The notes under the pieces are model-generated. The model was not told the origin of the DNA. It did not search any database and worked only from the letters and a program-made list of their open reading frames with translations. The position numbers and the translations under genes were made by a program. Below are positions 8,001-14,968 of a DNA stretch of 45,636 nt, in pieces. Origin of the DNA: Rhizobiales bacterium 32-66-11. GTDB lineage: Bacteria > Pseudomonadota > Alphaproteobacteria > Rhizobiales > Xanthobacteraceae. How positions within the stretch are numbered: position 1 is the stretch's first letter; every line of letters begins with the position of its first letter. The stretch covers positions 1-45,636 of the forward strand of contig NCEH01000013.1 of assembly GCA_002304505.1 (NCBI GenBank), given 5' to 3'.

Positions 8001-9191
8001 GTGGCATCCACGCACGCCCCCATCACCTCCATCGAGGATCTGCGCCGCCTCGCCGAACGGCGGGTGCCGCGCATGTTCTACGATTACGTGGATTGCGGCT
8101 CCTGGACCGGTGCGACCTATCGGGCGAATGAGGAAGACCTTGCCGCCATTCGCCTTCGCCAGCGCGTCGGCATCGACATCTCCCGGCGCAATCTCTCCAG
8201 CCGCATGCTGGGCGAGGACGTCGCCATGCCGGTTGCGCTCGCCCCCGCCGGTCTTGCGGGGATGCAGTGGGCGGACGGGGAGATTCTCGCCGCGCGCGCC
8301 GCCGAGCGGTTCGGCGTGCCCTTCATCCTGTCCACCGTCAGCGTATGCTCTATCGAGGACGTGGCCGCCCACACCTCGCGCCCCTTCTGGTTCCAGCTCT
8401 ATCTGATGAAGGATCGCGCCTTCATGGAACGGCTCGTCGCCCGCGCCCGCGATGCCGGTTGCTCGGCGTTGGTGCTTACCATGGACCTGCCCGTGCAGGG
8501 CCAGCGCCACCTCGACATCAAGAATGGGCTCTCGACCCCGCCGCGCCCCACGCTTCGCAATCTCGTCAACCTCGCCACCAAACCGCGCTGGTGCCTGAAC
8601 ATGGCGCGCACCGAGCGGCGTACCTTCCGCAACATCGTCGGCCATGTGGAGGGGGTGAGCGATGCCTCCTCCTTGGCCCACTGGGTGTCCGAGCAATTCG
8701 ACCAGACACTCGGCTGGGACCATGTGCGGTGGCTGCGGCGCATCTGGGACCGAAAGCTCATCGTGAAGGGCATCATGGACCCGGAGGATGCCCGGGCCGC
8801 CGCCTGCGCGGGGGCGGATGCCATCGTCGTGTCCAACCACGGCGGTCGCCAGTTGGACGGGGCGCCCTCCAGCATATCCGCGCTGCCGGCCATCGCCGAG
8901 GCGGTGGGCGCACGCACCGAGGTGCTGTTCGATGGCGGCGTCCGCTCCGGGCAGGATGTGCTGAAAGCCTTGGCACTGGGCGCCGGCGGTGTGCTCATCG
9001 GCCGGGCGTTTCTCTATGGCCTCGGTGCCATGGGGGAGGAGGGGGTGACGCGCTGCCTCGAAATCATCCGCCGCGAGCTGGACCTCACCATGGCGCTGTG
9101 CGGCATCACCGACACGGCCGATACAGCGCGCGCATTGCTGACCGCGCCCCCTTACCCCGAACCCGCCGTGCGTATGGCGGCGCCCGTCTGA
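8001..9191 (+). CDS. FMN-dependent alpha-hydroxy-acid oxidase/dehydrogenase
   Basis: Members oxidise L-2-hydroxy acids (lactate, mandelate, glycolate) to 2-keto acids through FMN. The protein opens with ITSIEDLRRLAERRVPRMFY, then YDYVDCGSWTGATYRANEED. It has the FMN barrel segments PVALAPAGLAGMQWADGE and FWFQLYLMKDR, and the catalytic His and substrate Arg in VVSNHGGRQLDGAPS, followed by VLFDGGVRSGQDVLKALALG. I chose the GTG at 8001 because AGGAA lies 9 nt upstream and family similarity begins directly there, giving 396 residues. An ATG at 7935 adds 22 residues but has no ribosome binding site and begins 4 bp after the palindrome. It is first in the operon; the substrate cannot be told from sequence. 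Confidence 0.92.
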   Translation: MASTHAPITSIEDLRRLAERRVPRMFYDYVDCGSWTGATYRANEEDLAAIRLRQRVGIDISRRNLSSRMLGEDVAMPVALAPAGLAGMQWADGEILAARAAERFGVPFILSTVSVCSIEDVAAHTSRPFWFQLYLMKDRAFMERLVARARDAGCSALVLTMDLPVQGQRHLDIKNGLSTPPRPTLRNLVNLATKPRWCLNMARTERRTFRNIVGHVEGVSDASSLAHWVSEQFDQTLGWDHVRWLRRIWDRKLIVKGIMDPEDARAAACAGADAIVVSNHGGRQLDGAPSSISALPAIAEAVGARTEVLFDGGVRSGQDVLKALALGAGGVLIGRAFLYGLGAMGEEGVTRCLEIIRRELDLTMALCGITDTADTARALLTAPPYPEPAVRMAAPV

Positions 9192-9237
9192 ACGATACGC
9201 CTCGTACGCCGGGGCCCGAGATCACAGGAGAGGACCG

Positions 9238-10002
9238 ATGTTCGGCAAGTATCAGATGCACTCAGGCAGCGGGGTCAACCCGCCTTATTCCCCGGCCTAT
9301 CCGGTGGAGTGGGAATGTGCCTTGCGCACACTGGAGGTGATGACCCGCGTCGATCCGTCCAAGACGCGGGCGCTGCTCGCGGACACGCCGTTCGAGCTGG
9401 TGAACGACCGCGTCGCCTTCCGCTTCATGGCCTCGCCGGGACACACTTTGTCTCTCCATCAGGGCCGCATGTTCGACCTGATGGTGACGGTAGCGGTGCG
9501 CTACGAGGACCTGTTCACCCAGACGCACATCTACATGTACTGCTCCGATCCCATGGGCATCGCGGCTGGCCGCGAACTGTTCGGCTATACTAAGAAGGAC
9601 TGCACCTTCCGCTTCGACGAGGCCGAAAGCGGCGCCATAGAGAGCGCGGTGATACGGCGCGGTGTGCCGCTCGCCGAGATCTCCTTCACGCCGGATCTGG
9701 ACGCGCCCGTGGTGCGCCTGGTGGACGGCGCGGAGCAGCCGGGCGGGGAGATCCACGTGCGCCGCCTGCCGCACCCCGAACGGCTGGAGACGGCCTATGC
9801 CGACATCGTCTACCGCCGCACGCCCATCGCCTACTCCGCGCCGGTCGCCGGGCGGGTATCCATGACGCTGCATGAGAGCGCGTTCGATCCCCTTAAGGAA
9901 CTCGCGCCGGAAATCCTGTCGGCCCAATTCATGGTCTCAGACGTCTATGGCGGCGGTTTCGCCGTCGAGGATCGGCGCCTGCTCAAGCGGCTCATCCCCT
10001 GA
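9238..10002 (+). CDS. Acetoacetate decarboxylase family protein
   Basis: This is a 254-residue member of the acetoacetate decarboxylase-like superfamily, whose founding enzymes form a Schiff base with a lysine to decarboxylate beta-keto acids; other members act on pyruvate as aldolase-dehydratases. The segment GRELFGYTKK places a Lys pair at residues 119-120, matching the Lys pair of the classical enzyme. It is well placed behind AGGAG (spacing about 8) and 46 bp after the oxidase gene, so it is in the same operon. Context (hydroxy-acid oxidase, SDR, FAA-hydrolase remnant) suggests breakdown of a keto or diketo acid. The exact substrate is unknown. Confidence 0.85.
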   Translation: MFGKYQMHSGSGVNPPYSPAYPVEWECALRTLEVMTRVDPSKTRALLADTPFELVNDRVAFRFMASPGHTLSLHQGRMFDLMVTVAVRYEDLFTQTHIYMYCSDPMGIAAGRELFGYTKKDCTFRFDEAESGAIESAVIRRGVPLAEISFTPDLDAPVVRLVDGAEQPGGEIHVRRLPHPERLETAYADIVYRRTPIAYSAPVAGRVSMTLHESAFDPLKELAPEILSAQFMVSDVYGGGFAVEDRRLLKRLIP

Positions 10003-10037
10003 GCCACGCCAAAACAAAAATACGAGGGAGGAACGAT

Positions 10038-11297
10038 ATGATCCGAAAGACCGACAAGGCGATCCGGCACCGCACTGCTCCCGCCATCTCCCGCCGCGCC
10101 GTGCTCGCGGCCGGCGCGCTGATGCTGGCAATGCCGGGGCCCGCCGCAGCTCAGGAGCAGAAGACGATCAAGATCGGCGTGCTCACCGACATGTCCAGCC
10201 TATATGCGGACGTGACCGGCAAGGGCTCGGTGGTGGCGACCCAGATGGCGGTCGAGGACTTCAACCCCGCCGGAAAGCCGCTGAAGGTGGAGGTGATCGC
10301 AGCCGACCACCAGAACAAGGCCGATGTCGCCGCCAGTATCGCCCGCAAGTGGTTCGACACCGAAGGTGTCGACATGATCGTGGATGTGCCGAACTCGGCC
10401 GTTGCTCTCGCCGTCGCCTCCATTGCCCGCGAGAAGAACAAGGTGATGATCGCCTCCGGCCCGTCCTCCTCGGACCTCACCGGCAAGGCCTGCTCGCCCA
10501 ACACCGTTCATTGGACCTACGACACCTATGCCCTCGCCACCGGCGTGGCGACCGCGGTGGTGGAATCCGGCGGCAAGAACTGGTTTACGCTGACCGCCGA
10601 CTACGCCTTCGGCCACGCCATGGAGCAGGACGTCAAGAACGTGGTCGCCCGCACCGGCGGCAAGGTGATCGGCGGCGTCCGGGCGCCGCTCAACACCCAG
10701 GACTTCTCCTCCTTCCTGCTGCAGGCGCAGGCCTCCGGCGCCCAGGTGGTCGGCCTCATCAATGCCGGCGGTGACACCATCAATTCCATCAAGCAGGCGG
10801 TGGAGTTCGGCATCCCGCAGGCCGGCCAGCGCCTCGTCGCCACCGTGCTCTATGTGACCGACGTGCATTCGCTGGGACTCAAGGTGGCCCAGGGGCTACA
10901 GTTCACCGAAGCCTTCTATTGGGACCTGAATGACGGAACCCGCGCCTGGACCAAGCGCTTCGCGCCGCGCATCGACGGGCGCTACCCGAGCGCCCTACAT
11001 GCCGGAGCCTATGCCTCGACCCTGCATTACCTGAAGGCCGTCTCCGCCGTGGGCGGCGCGAGCGATGGCGTTGCGGTGGTGGACAAGATGAAGGCGCTGC
11101 CCACGGACGACCCGTTGTTCGGCAAGGGCTCGATCCGGGTGGATGGGCGCAAGATCCACCCCATGTTCCTGTTCCAGGTGAAGACGCCGGCGGAATCCAA
11201 GTATCCGTGGGATTACTACACGGTGGTCAAATCCATCCCGCCGGAGCAGGTGTGGCGTCCGCTCGCCGAAGGCGGGTGCCCGCTGGTCAAGTCGTGA
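10038..11297 (+). CDS. ABC transporter substrate-binding protein (branched-chain amino acid type), orphan
   Basis: This is a 419-residue periplasmic binding protein of the Leu/Ile/Val or amide type. The N-terminus has a twin-arginine-like signal (SRRAVLAAGALML, cleavage near AAA-QEQ, residue 38). The mature part starts TIKIGVLTDMSSLYADVTGK and has two lobes typical of the family (FDTEGVDMIVDVPNSAVALA, then AFGHAMEQDVKNVV). It is preceded by GGGAGGAACGATATG. No permease or ATPase gene is present nearby, so it must use components encoded elsewhere or act as a sensor. It is translationally coupled to the SDR gene, whose GTG start overlaps its TGA stop by 4 bp. The ligand probably relates to the acid metabolised by this operon (inference). 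Confidence 0.92.
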   Translation: MIRKTDKAIRHRTAPAISRRAVLAAGALMLAMPGPAAAQEQKTIKIGVLTDMSSLYADVTGKGSVVATQMAVEDFNPAGKPLKVEVIAADHQNKADVAASIARKWFDTEGVDMIVDVPNSAVALAVASIAREKNKVMIASGPSSSDLTGKACSPNTVHWTYDTYALATGVATAVVESGGKNWFTLTADYAFGHAMEQDVKNVVARTGGKVIGGVRAPLNTQDFSSFLLQAQASGAQVVGLINAGGDTINSIKQAVEFGIPQAGQRLVATVLYVTDVHSLGLKVAQGLQFTEAFYWDLNDGTRAWTKRFAPRIDGRYPSALHAGAYASTLHYLKAVSAVGGASDGVAVVDKMKALPTDDPLFGKGSIRVDGRKIHPMFLFQVKTPAESKYPWDYYTVVKSIPPEQVWRPLAEGGCPLVKS

Positions 11298-12031
11298 GCG
11301 TCGCGCTGGTCACTGGCGGCGGCGGCGGCATCGGGCGTGCCATCGCCGTGCGCCTCGCTACCGGCGGGTTCGACGTGGCGGTGGTGGACCGCGACGTCCC
11401 CCTCGGCACCGAGACCGCGCGTCTCGTGGAAGAGGAGGGCCGCAAGGCCCTCTTCCTTCAGGCCGACGTCTCGCGAAGCGAGGAGGTCGCCGCCTTCGTG
11501 GCGCGCACTGAGGAGGCCCTCGGCCCCATCGCAGCCTTCGCCAACAATGCCGGGATCGAAGGGGTGGTGAAGCCTATCTTCGACTATCCGGAGGACGTCT
11601 TCGATCAGCTCATGTCGGTGAACGTCAAGGGCGTGTTCCTGGGCCTCAAGCATGTGCTTTCCCGCATGCGCACCCGCGGCGCGGGGACGGTGGTGAACAC
11701 CGCCTCTACCTCGGCCATCCGCGGCCGCCCGGGGCTCGCTGGCTACGTGGCGAGCAAGCATGCGGTGCTGGGCCTCACGCGCGTGGCGGCGCTCGACGTG
11801 GCGGGCACGGCCATCCGCGTCAATGCCGTGCTGCCGGGCCCCATCGACACGCGGATGATCCATGCGCTGGACGAACAGGCGGCGGCCGCCGGCGGGCTCA
11901 AGCGCGCGGGCGCCGCCCTGCATGGCCAGCCGGAGGACGTGGCGAGCGTGGTGGCGTTCCTCCTCTCGCCCGCTGCGGCCCATGTGAACGGCGCGGCCTG
12001 GACGGTGGATGCCGCCTCCACCGTGCCCTGA
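11294..12031 (+). CDS. SDR family NAD(P)-dependent oxidoreductase
   Basis: This is a 245-residue classical short-chain dehydrogenase. It has the cofactor motif TGGGGGIGRA near residue 8, NNAG, the catalytic Ser in NTASTS and YVASK with the catalytic Tyr and Lys, followed by VNAVLPGPIDTRM. The start is a GTG at 11294, overlapping the stop of the binding-protein gene (GTGA), which indicates translational coupling. It probably oxidises a sugar-acid or hydroxy-acid intermediate of the operon. In known L-fucose-type and related pathways an SDR and an FAA hydrolase act in sequence on 3-deoxy-keto acids, and an FAA-hydrolase remnant follows here. That parallel is inference. Confidence 0.92.
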   Translation: MSVALVTGGGGGIGRAIAVRLATGGFDVAVVDRDVPLGTETARLVEEEGRKALFLQADVSRSEEVAAFVARTEEALGPIAAFANNAGIEGVVKPIFDYPEDVFDQLMSVNVKGVFLGLKHVLSRMRTRGAGTVVNTASTSAIRGRPGLAGYVASKHAVLGLTRVAALDVAGTAIRVNAVLPGPIDTRMIHALDEQAAAAGGLKRAGAALHGQPEDVASVVAFLLSPAAAHVNGAAWTVDAASTVP

Positions 12032-12090
12032 AGGCCACTGGCGCCCTGTGATCCCTCTTTTGTGAACCCAACCTCCGGAAAGCATACTTC

Positions 12091-12229
12091 ATGAAGCTCT
12101 GTCGCTATGGCGCGCCCGGCCTGTAAAAGCCGGGCCAGAGGGATGAGCACGGCACCCTGCGCGACCTGTCGGGCATCTGCGCCGGCATCGAGCCACGGAA
12201 CCTCGCGCCCGAGGGCCTGGCCGGCCTAG
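12091..12229 (+). pseudogene. Fumarylacetoacetate hydrolase family gene, N-terminal remnant cut by the IS element
   Basis: The ATG at 12091 opens MKLCRYGAPG, and after a TAA at 12124-12126 the same frame continues KPGQRDEHGTLRDLSGICAG, the usual start of FAA hydrolase proteins (MKLxRYGxxGxEKPGLID). The frame runs into the left end of the IS5-family element near 12225. No remaining part is found on the other side, where a MarR gene begins at once, so the rest was deleted. The gene is dead by both a stop codon and truncation. It was presumably the fifth gene of the hydroxy-acid operon. Confidence 0.8.
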
Positions 12230-12244
12230 GCAGCGGACTCATAA
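12225..12244 (+). repeat. Left terminal inverted repeat of the IS element
   Basis: CCTAGGCAGCGGACTCATAA matches the right end in 17 of 20 positions when that end is reversed. The transposase stop codon (12239-12241) lies inside it. Confidence 0.8.
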
Positions 12245-12838
12245 CGCATTGATCCAGATGCGGACGGCTGCGAGCTTGAGGGCTGCGAGGAAGTTGTCTG
12301 GGCGCCTGTCGTAGCGGCTGGCGAGGCCACGCATCTGCTTGATCCAGTTGAAGAAGCGCTCGACGAGGTTCCTTTGGCGATAGAGCCACGGACTGAAGGC
12401 GAAGGTGCGCTTGCGGATCGTACGCGGCGGCACATTGGCAAATCCGCCGCGCTCCGCCGCCTCGGCGCGGATGGCGTCGGTGTCATAGGCCTTGTCGGTG
12501 AGCAGGATGCCGCCCGGTGCGAGCCGCGCCAGCAGTTCGCGCCCCGCCGGTGCATCGCCCGCCTGTCCGGCAGTCAAGGCGAGATGGATCGGCCTGCCTT
12601 CAGCATCGACCAGAGCGTGGATCTTGGTGGCCGCCCGCCGGCGAACGAAACGGTCGTAGAGGGTTGTACGCGGACCGTAGCGCTCCGGAACGTCCCGCCG
12701 CGGCGCCCCGGTGCGAACCCGCCAGAGAATGCCGTTGATCACCCGGCGGTCATCCACCCGCGCGACCCCGCGCGGCTTGTTCGGCAACAGTGGGGCGATG
12801 ATCGCCCATTCCTCGTCCGTCAATTCGTGGCGGCGCAT
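12239..12838 (-). pseudogene. IS5-family transposase with in-frame internal deletion
   Basis: The 199-residue frame starts MRRHELTDEEWAIIAPLLPN, continues with VINGILWRVRTGAPRRDVPE and then jumps from TTLYDRFVRR straight to AATKIHALVDAEGRPIHLAL. Intact members have about 70 more residues here, including the first catalytic Asp of the DDE triad (usually in a DSTxVR or DSSxIR segment). The second Asp (LLTDKAYD) and the Glu region (RNLVERFFNWIK) remain. The frame is open, so it could be translated, but it should not catalyse transposition by itself. GGAGAG precedes the ATG. Confidence 0.85.
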
Positions 12839-12890
12839 CACTCTCCCCTATCGAGAGAGGCTGAATCACGCTCCTAGCTGGCCGGCAAAT

Positions 12891-12910
12891 TTATGGGGCC
12901 ACTGCCTAGG
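12891..12910 (-). repeat. Right terminal inverted repeat of the IS element
   Basis: Read on the minus strand it is CCTAGGCAGTGGCCCCATAA. The stop codon of the MarR gene (12906-12908) lies in its outer CTAG, so the IS end supplies that gene's terminus. Confidence 0.75.
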
Positions 12911-13364
12911 GGGCCGCCCGTCGCTCCATCTCCTCGGCATTGGCGAGGACCCGTTGCAGCAGGCTGATCAGGGTCGCCACCTCCTCATCGGAAAGGCCGT
13001 GCATCGCCTCGCGATTGCCGGCTTCGAGGATGGCGCGGCCGGCCGGCAGCTTCGCGCGGGCGTCATCCGTCAGCGCGATCAGGCTGCTGCGGCGATCCCG
13101 CGGGTCCGGCTCGCGGCGGATGATTCCGTCCCGCTCCATGCGCGCCAGAAGCTGCGCCATGCTCGGCTGCTCCACCTTGGCCCAGCGCGCCAGCTCCGTC
13201 TGCGACAGCCGGGCGCCGTCCTTGAGCGCTGTCAGCACGGGCAACTGCGCCGTCGCAAAGCCCAGCTCGCGCAGCCTCATGTCGCCGATCCGGGCGAAGG
13301 CGCGGGCAATCCGGCTGATGTAGTGCCCGGGCGTGCGCATCGGACTCCATTCCGCATCTGCCAT
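12906..13364 (-). CDS. MarR family transcriptional regulator
   Basis: This is a 152-residue dimeric winged-helix regulator. The DNA-binding part is visible as LSQTELARWAKVEQPSMAQL, then LARMERDGIIRREPDPRDRR with the wing, and LTDDARAKL. It is divergent from an FAD monooxygenase gene with only 57 bp between. Two copies of a CATAGG-CC-CCTATG palindrome lie in this gap, so it very probably represses the monooxygenase and itself. The stop codon falls in the terminal repeat of the neighbouring IS element, so the last residues (after EEMERRA) may differ from the ancestral protein. Confidence 0.92.
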   Translation of the reverse strand: MADAEWSPMRTPGHYISRIARAFARIGDMRLRELGFATAQLPVLTALKDGARLSQTELARWAKVEQPSMAQLLARMERDGIIRREPDPRDRRSSLIALTDDARAKLPAGRAILEAGNREAMHGLSDEEVATLISLLQRVLANAEEMERRAAP

Positions 13365-13366
13365 TG

Positions 13367-13403
13367 CATAGGCCCCTATGTTTATATTATATAGGCCCCT
13401 ATG
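13367..13403. promoter_or_regulatory. Two operator-like palindromes between marR-type gene and monooxygenase
   Basis: CATAGGCCCCTATG at 13367-13380 and TATAGGCCCCTATG at 13390-13403 are inverted repeats (CATAGG / CCTATG around CC) with centres 23 bp apart, about two helical turns. The first ends 2 bp from the MarR start codon. The second lies 18 bp before the monooxygenase ATG and adjoins an AT-rich TATATTATAT that could be the -10 region. This is the classic layout of a MarR-type autoregulated divergent promoter. Confidence 0.85.
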
Positions 13404-13421
13404 TAATCGGAAGGAGCAAAC

Positions 13422-14540
13422 ATGGCAACCTCACCTCGCATCGCCATCATCGGCGGCGGCCCCGGCGGGCTGATGCTCGCGCGCCTGCTACAGGTCGCCG
13501 GCATGCCGGCGACCGTCTTCGAGCGCGATCCGCATGCAGCTCATCGCCCGCAGGGCGGCTCGCTGGACCTGCACGTGGAGACCGGGCAACGCGCGCTGCG
13601 CCTCGGCGGACTCGAGGCGGCGTTCCATGCCCATGCCCGGCCCGAGGACCAGGGCGACCGTCTCTACGACCCATCGGGCGCGCTGCTGTTCGACCACGCC
13701 GGCGACGGGTTCGAGCGTCCGGAAATCGACCGCACCGCTCTGAGAACCATCCTGCTGGACTCACTGGACGAGGGAACCGTGCGGTGGGGCACCAGGGTGA
13801 CCGAGGCCCGGCCCCGGCCCGACGGCGCCTGTGAGGTGATCACCGACGGCGGCGCAGCAGCCTATGACATTGTGGTCGGCGCCGACGGAGCAGGATCGCG
13901 AGTGCGGCCTCTGCTATCGGACGCCGCGCCCCTTTATGAGGGCGTGGTGTTCGTCGAGCTTGGCTTCGAAGCACAGACGCACCGCTTCGTCGATGACCTC
14001 GTCGGCACCGGCAAGATGTTCGCCGTGGGCGACAACCGCGCCCTCATTGCGCAACGCAACGGGCACGGCCACATTCGCGGCTATGCCGCCTGGCGCACGC
14101 CCGAGGCGCAGGCCCGGACGCTCGTCCAACAGTCGGCCGAACAGGTGCGCGCGGCGATGCTGGAGGTGTTCGACGGCTGGGCGCCCAGGCTCACGGATAT
14201 GACCCGGCAAGGCACGCTTCTCGGCGTTCGCATGCTCTCCGCTTTGCCCATCGGCCACAGCTGGACCAGCCGGCCGGGCTTCACATTGTTGGGGGACGCC
14301 GCCCATCTCATGTCGCCGTTCGCCGGCGAAGGCGTGAACCTTGCCTTGGCGGATGCCGCCGATCTGGCGGAGGCTCTGGCCTCCGGGCAGGGCTGGACGG
14401 CCGTAGCGCACGCCGAAACGGTAATCGCCGCGCGCGCCAAGGTCGCGGCGGAAGGCTCGGCCGAAGGCCTGCGAACCGCGTTCTCGCCCGACGGTGCCGC
14501 GCCCATGCTGCAGCATTACCGCGCGCGTATCGCGGGTTAG
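13422..14540 (+). CDS. FAD-dependent monooxygenase (TetX/PHBH-like)
   Basis: This is a 372-residue group A flavoprotein monooxygenase. It has the N-terminal Rossmann motif IAIIGGGPGGLMLARLLQ, the conserved DIVVGADGAGSRVR and the FAD motif LLGDAAHLMSPFAGEGVN. The arrangement is closest to TetX-like and related small-molecule hydroxylases. It lies behind GGAAGGAG. Control by the divergent MarR protein suggests induction by a toxic or aromatic compound, and a detoxifying or antibiotic-modifying role is possible but not shown. No signal peptide is seen. Confidence 0.9.
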   Translation: MATSPRIAIIGGGPGGLMLARLLQVAGMPATVFERDPHAAHRPQGGSLDLHVETGQRALRLGGLEAAFHAHARPEDQGDRLYDPSGALLFDHAGDGFERPEIDRTALRTILLDSLDEGTVRWGTRVTEARPRPDGACEVITDGGAAAYDIVVGADGAGSRVRPLLSDAAPLYEGVVFVELGFEAQTHRFVDDLVGTGKMFAVGDNRALIAQRNGHGHIRGYAAWRTPEAQARTLVQQSAEQVRAAMLEVFDGWAPRLTDMTRQGTLLGVRMLSALPIGHSWTSRPGFTLLGDAAHLMSPFAGEGVNLALADAADLAEALASGQGWTAVAHAETVIAARAKVAAEGSAEGLRTAFSPDGAAPMLQHYRARIAG

Positions 14541-14968
14541 GCGCCTCCGCTGCACCCTCAGGAGAGTGGGATCGCGGGGCTGAAGCGCCGCGGGGGCCTT
14601 GCCATTCAGATACTGCCCCCCCGGCGGCCGGACAGCGCGGCTGGTCCGACCGGAAGGGCGCGAGCGCCTTTTGGTTCGCGCCACTTCCCCGCCTTTCCCC
14701 TGACTGACGATGTGAGGCGTGCTGCGGCCGCCGGGCGCGCGATGAGCGTTGCGGCCTGAGGCGGCCGCCGCTATATATTGAATGTCGGAAAAGGCAGACT
14801 TGGCTTGGTCAGCCCAAGTCCTTTCGGTAACGAAAGCTCTGGTCTTTGGCTTCGGGCCCGAGATCCCCACGACGAACGTCGGGCGCTGTTGAGGCGCGGT
14901 TGCGTTCGTCCGTGCGGTCTCAAACCGAGGAACGCTCCGGTCGAACATCTTCGACCCAGGAGCCGTCC
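14541..14968. other. Non-coding region between two monooxygenase genes
   Basis: The 428-bp gap has no convincing gene. Visible are an AT-rich TATATATTGAAT near 14771-14782 that may belong to a promoter for the next gene, and a small hairpin CTTTCG-GTAA-CGAAAG at 14821-14836. The remainder is GC-rich with no clear terminator. Confidence 0.4.

Larger units (their letters stand above)
12225..12910 (-). mobile_element. IS5-family insertion sequence, internally deleted
   Basis: The element is bounded by 20-bp imperfect inverted repeats, CCTAGGCAGCGGACTCATAA at 12225-12244 and the reverse complement of CCTAGGCAGTGGCCCCATAA at 12891-12910 (17 of 20 match). CTAG at both outer ends may be or include the target duplication. 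At about 686 bp it is shorter than usual for this group because the transposase lacks its middle. It interrupts an FAA-hydrolase gene on the left and directly abuts a MarR gene on the right, so an adjacent deletion is likely. Confidence 0.85.

Noticed and set aside
13914..14948. Minus-strand frame opposite the FAD monooxygenase
   Set aside because: Antisense to a gene with clear flavin motifs; no domain or ribosome binding site.
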